From Tillus elongatus (taxonomy: Eukaryota > Arthropoda > Insecta > Coleoptera > Cleridae), in assembly GCA_964006375.1 (NCBI GenBank), contig OZ023269.1, forward strand, positions 59,982,968 through 60,046,967: 64,000 nt of DNA. Reading direction: 5' to 3'. Below are positions 59,890-64,000 of the stretch, piece after piece (the first letter of the stretch is position 1; each line of letters opens with the position of its first letter). Made by a program: the position numbers and the translations under genes. The notes beneath the pieces are model-generated. The model was not told the DNA's origin. It saw only the letters and a program-made list of their open reading frames with translations, and did not search any database.

Positions 59890-60863
59890 GTTATAAATTT
59901 TCAAGGTGCGTGAAAGCAGTGCCCAAGGTTTGGAGCAATTTCTTAAGGCTCAGGTCGAAAATATGCAGCTTATGCAACAGCATTTAATGCAAAGAGCTAT
60001 TGGCTTAGCTCAAGGTGGCGATCGAGGGCAAGTTTAAGCACCAAGGTCAATTCATTCCGGTTCAAATGTTCCATGACCGAAGCCATTAATTGTTGATAGC
60101 AGCAATATTCACGAAGATTTTCAGTTATTTAAGTCCAACTGGGAGAATTACCTAAAAGCAACAGGTATGAATCATTGGCCAGTGGAATTTGAAAAACAAA
60201 AGGTCAGGATTTTACTATCAATTATTGGAGATGCAGCAAAAATGAAATTTAACAACTTTTAACAGAGAAAGACCGAAAAGATAACAGCAAAGTTCTGCAG
60301 AAGATAGATGAAAAGATTATAGTAAAAAATCATCCATTATATGAACGTTGGCTATTTCACACCAGCAATCAATTACCAAATGAATGGTTTTAAGCTTATT
60401 TAGTTCGTTTGACAAAACTCATGGACCGTTGCCAGTTCGATAAGATCCCTGCTGGAAATAAAAAATCAGTGATGTTAAGAGATAGATTAGCATTTGGCAT
60501 TAAAAATGATGAGCTAAAAAGAAGTTTTTGAAAGCAGACCCGGAAAAATTAAACCTAGAAGATGTGATTAATCAGTGTAAAATAGATGAAGCTACTGAAG
60601 ATCGTTTTAAGCATTTAAGCTATGGAGAGCAGGCTGTTAATAAACTACACCAAAATAACTACAATTATAATTATAATACAGGTCTAAGCTACAGAAAATG
60701 TAGATTTTGTGATAAACCACATCCATTTATAAATTATAGATGTCCTGCTTTCGATCATTATTGTAACATTTGTAAAAATACCGGTCATTTTGAGGTATGC
60801 TGCTACAGGAAGCAAAGTCAAACTGGTAGAAACCCAAGGAAGTTTAGCAGGTTAAAGAAATAG
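59890..60863 (+). pseudogene. Gypsy-2 gag, broken
   Basis: Pieces: EQFLKAQVENMQLMQQHLMQ near 59930, then FQLFKSNWENYLKATGMNHW near 60120, and LMDRCQFDKIPAGNKKSVML near 60420. An AT-rich linker leads to two zinc-knuckle-like motifs, CRFCDKPHPFINYRC and CNICKNTGHFEVC (60690-60812). Several in-frame stops and frame changes. The layout matches Mag-like Gypsy gag. The 5' LTR should lie just upstream, but I cannot define it. Confidence 0.7.
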
Positions 60864-60899
60864 TTGAAAGTGTGGTAGATGCAGAACAGGTGGATAGTG

Positions 60900-62107
60900 A
60901 GGAGGAACCTAGTGATAACAGATGAGTGATTCACAAAATAGTTGACAAGTCAAGCAAAGGTGGCAATGTGCAGGCAGAACTGAGGTTAAAATTTGGTGGT
61001 AATTGGAAATTTGTTTATTGTGATTTAGACACAGGAGCCAATGTTTGAGCAATTGGTTATAACTACTTAGCCAAAGCTTATGGAAGTTTTGAACCCAGAT
61101 TAAATGTTTCCAGTGGCACGTTACAGGTTTCTGGTGGCTCCAATATTGGAGTGAAAGGCGAAATATTAATCCCATGCGAGCATAAAGCTCAGATTTATCA
61201 AATAAGTTTCCAAGTTGTTGACATGGATCATAAGCCATTGTCAGCAAATGCATGCAGAAAATTAGGTCTGGTCAAATACTGCAATAAGTTGAGTGCACAC
61301 AGCATTGTTACTGAACCTCAAAGGATTATTGACAGTTATAAAGATGTATTTGATGGTTATGGGCAACTACCAGGGGAAATCAGTTTAGAAGTGGACAGTA
61401 GTGTGAAACCAGTCATCCAGCGAGCAAAAAGAATACCTGTGTGTTTGCGAAAGCTTTTGAAAATGGAGTTAGACAAGTTGGTAGCTGATGAAATAATAGT
61501 TCCGGAGGATCAACATACTGTTTGGGTGAGCAATATTTTAATAGTTCAGAAACCAAATTATTTCAGAATTTGTCTGGATCCAATACCACTCAATAGGGCA
61601 TTGCTTCGGCCCAATTGTCAGTTCACTACCCTCAATGAAATTGTTCCTGAACTTGGAAAAGCAAAAGTGTTTACAACCGTGGATGCAACTAAGGGGTTTT
61701 GGCAACTCAAACTCACAGAAGAGGGTAGCAAGCTGACCACTTTCTGGACACCGTTTGGGCGATACAGATGGAACGTATTACCTTTTGGGTTAGCGCCAAG
61801 TCCACGATTGTTTCAAATGAAGATCAGAGAAATAGTGCAAGATTTAAAAGGCGTGGAGGTTATGGCTGATGATATACTAATCTATGGATCAGGTGATACC
61901 AAGGAAGAAGCATTGGTGGATCACAACAATAATTTAGTAGATCTGTTGAATAGGTGCAGGCAATTTAATTGTAAGTTAAATATTTCTAAGTTGAATTTAT
62001 GTAAGTCTTCAGTCAAATTTTATGGATTTTTGTCTGAGCGAGCAGTGCTTAAAAGCAGATCAAGAAAAACTGAAAACTATACAGGATATGCAGCCTTCTC
62101 TCAATAA
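60900..62107 (+). pseudogene. Gypsy-2 protease and reverse transcriptase, broken
   Basis: Protease: CDLDTGANV at 61019-61045, then an in-frame TGA (61046-61048), then SGGSNIGVKGEILIPC. Reverse transcriptase: PVIQRAKRIPVCLRK, VWVSNILIVQKPNYFRICLD, KVFTTVDATKGFWQLKL, WNVLPFGLAPSPRLFQ and VMADDILIYG, with the two catalytic Asp residues. The ADDILIYG form and this linker are usual for Mag/K02A2.6-type Gypsy elements. A frame change near 62030 leads into the connection/RNase H part. Confidence 0.85.
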
Positions 62108-62843
62108 ACAGGAACTGCAATGTTTTCTAGGTATGTGTACTTACCTAGGTAGATTTCTGAAAAATTTGAGTGTTGAATCTGCTCATTTAAGAAAATTAAC
62201 GTTGAAAAATTCTGTCTGGCAATGGTCTAGGAAAGAAAATGATGAATTTCAAAAGTTAAAAAGTAGAGTGGCAACAGTTCCTATTTTAAAATACTATGAT
62301 ATCAATCAATCTGTATCCTGAGAGTGTGATTCTAGCAACGTAGGTTTAGGTGCTGTGATGTATCAAGATAGTCAAGTAGTGGCATTTGCTTCCAGAGTTT
62401 TGACAAAGTCAGAGAAAAACTATGCAATGTGCGAAAAAGAGTTATTGGCTATAGTTTTTGCCTGTACCAGGCTTGATCAATATATCATAGGTAATAAAAA
62501 TGGCACAGTGAAGACAGGTCATAAACCCTTAATAAATATTTTCAGAAAGCCACTGTTAAATGCACCTAAGAGACTACAACTTATGTTAATGATTTTACAA
62601 AGATATAGTTTGAATGTTGTGTTTATTGATGGCAAAAACAATATAGTAGCAGATTACTTATTGAGGCATAAACTTAATGAATTATATATTAATTTTAAAA
62701 GTGAAGCTAGTAAGTTTAATGTCTATAAAATTATAGAATCTTTAGAGCTGACAAAATGTCTAGATATAGTAGATGATAGGTTGGAAATCATTAGACAAGA
62801 AACTGAAAGATCCTGTTTGTTGAGAGTTGATAGAAATGATTAA
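62022..62843 (+). pseudogene. Gypsy-2 RNase H, broken
   Basis: ELQCFLGMCTYLGRFLKNLS, then a TGA at 62319-62321 in front of the RNase H core ECDSSNVGLGAVMYQ, VVAFASRVLTKSEKNY, CEKELLAIVFAC and NAPKRLQLMLMILQRYS. D and E active-site positions are still visible. One nonsense codon splits it from the reverse transcriptase. Confidence 0.8.
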
Positions 62844-62859
62844 TAAAGGATGGCCCAGA

Positions 62860-63913
62860 TATATGAAAGATTGTTAAGATGACACAAAAAATTATTTTAA
62901 GTATGGAAATGAGTTAACAGTTCAAAAGGGTCTTATATTTAGAAATGACAGAGTTTTAATACCATTTAATTTAACTCGTGTGATTATAGAGAAGGTACAT
63001 ATAGTGGCATGAAAAATACACTTAAGCTAGCTAGAAAAAATATTTTTTGGCCTGGTATGTCGGTTCAGATTCAAGATAAAGTTCAAAAGTGTCAAACTTG
63101 TCTAAAGTATTCTTCTTCACAGTCACACTTACCTATGATGTCACATTAAATACCTAGTGATCCTTGGCAGTATGTTTCAATGGACATATTTGTTACATAT
63201 CACAGTAAACAGTGTAAAATATTGGTAGTTGTAGATCAATATTCAGATTATTTTGAGTTAGCTTTTCTAAAAGATCTAACCCCTCAGTCTGTAATATAGA
63301 CACTGAAACAGACTTTTAGTAGATTTGATGTACCAGTTATATGCTGCAGTGATAATGGAATTAACTTTGTTAATGAAGAAATGAAAGAATTTTCTGAGAA
63401 ATACCAGTTCAAACATGTTACATCTTCGCCTTACCACCAACAAGGTAATGGAAAAGCCGAATCAACAGTGAAAATTGCAAAACAATTAATGAAGAAAGCA
63501 CAAGATACCAGTGAGGACTTGTGGTGGGTTTTACTCCATTGGAGGAATACGCCAAACAAAATAGGTCTAAAGTTATCAACAATGTTCTTGCAGAATTAGA
63601 AAAGAACAAAAAGTATGCTAAGCATTATTATGATAGGAAAGAAAGGAACTTACCTGAGTTACATATAGGCCAAGGCGTACAAGTGCAGTTACGTCCAGGT
63701 ACAGATAAGCTATGGGAACCAGGTGTTGTTACTGAAAAATTTAGCGATCGATCATATGAAGTGGAAACAAATTCTGCAAGATACATTAGGGATATAATTA
63801 ATCTAAAGGAAGGGAGAAAAGAGAAAATAAGTAAACAAGGTTTAATGGTGGAACAGGAGACTGAGAAACATTTTACAGAAGTTAAAAGGGAGAGTGATAT
63901 GGGGGAAAATTAG
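62860..63913 (+). pseudogene. Gypsy-2 integrase, broken
   Basis: The zinc-binding half is partly visible (ARKNIFWPGMSVQIQDKVQK with CQTC). The DDE core retains VSMDIFVTY (first Asp), CCSDNGINFVNEEMKEF (second Asp) and QGNGKAESTVKIAKQLM (Glu). The C-terminus has LEKNKKYAKHYYDRKERNLP and a GPY-like region. In-frame stops lie near 63012, 63147 and 63297, with a frame change near 63540. The element continues past the window end, and its 3' LTR is not visible. Confidence 0.8.
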
Positions 63914-64000
63914 AAGAAAGTGAAATACAAGGTAATATAGTAAGAGAAGATACAGTCAAGGGTGGTAGTGTTCTGGTTTGAAGACCCAAACGAAACATTA

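Overview
The window looks like animal nuclear DNA, most probably from an insect or other arthropod. It is AT-rich, has intron-containing genes with GT/AG junctions, and carries an arthropod-style mix of transposable elements (TEs): Gypsy LTR elements, several non-LTR elements, a Penelope remnant and a P-element/THAP9-like transposon. About twenty long (TA)n tracts run through it. I see no bacterial genes, tRNA, rRNA or CRISPR array.

The clearest host gene is a TGF-beta-family ligand that resembles arthropod maverick. Its last exon (40632-41401) holds the end of the propeptide and a nine-cysteine mature domain. A 103-base exon at 2181-2283 is bounded by good splice sites and ends in exactly the phase the last exon needs. 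I therefore read 2284-40631 as one 38.3-kb intron, filled with mobile DNA. Nested in it on the minus strand is an unrecognised gene (36.15-37.25 kb) with a TATA/initiator promoter.

Layout: 0-5 kb has repeats around the first exon and a Z-DNA-prone tract. 5.1-25.55 kb is a giant inverted repeat whose right arm is split by a young Gypsy element (12158-20819). 25.9-30.3 kb has a repeat mosaic and a zinc-finger ORF cut by a non-LTR element with a perfect 13-bp target-site duplication. 32.2-32.9 kb is a tandem repeat. 36-37.4 kb is the nested gene. 38.3-40.4 kb is a dead non-LTR element. 40.6-41.4 kb is the last maverick exon. 42.1-45.6 kb is a second large palindrome with satellite-filled arms. 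45.6-50.7 kb is a nearly complete APE-type non-LTR element between two (AC)n tracts. 51.4-56.2 kb is the THAP9/P-element-like gene in four exons. 56.3-57 kb has LINE and Penelope fragments. 59.9-64 kb is a decayed second Gypsy element running off the end.

The theme of the window is one repeat family. Its copies begin AGTGAATTTT, carry a (TA)n core, and end with AAAATTCACT, a small hairpin (ACGCA-loop-TGCGT) and a TTTT tail. Two copies can be compared with empty sites inside this same window, because each lies in only one arm of a palindrome. Both went in between T residues and left no visible duplication. That architecture matches non-autonomous Helentron-type rolling-circle elements, and it is the most interesting system here. 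Many single-base frame breaks fall in homopolymers, so some of the 'pseudogenes' may be consensus errors.
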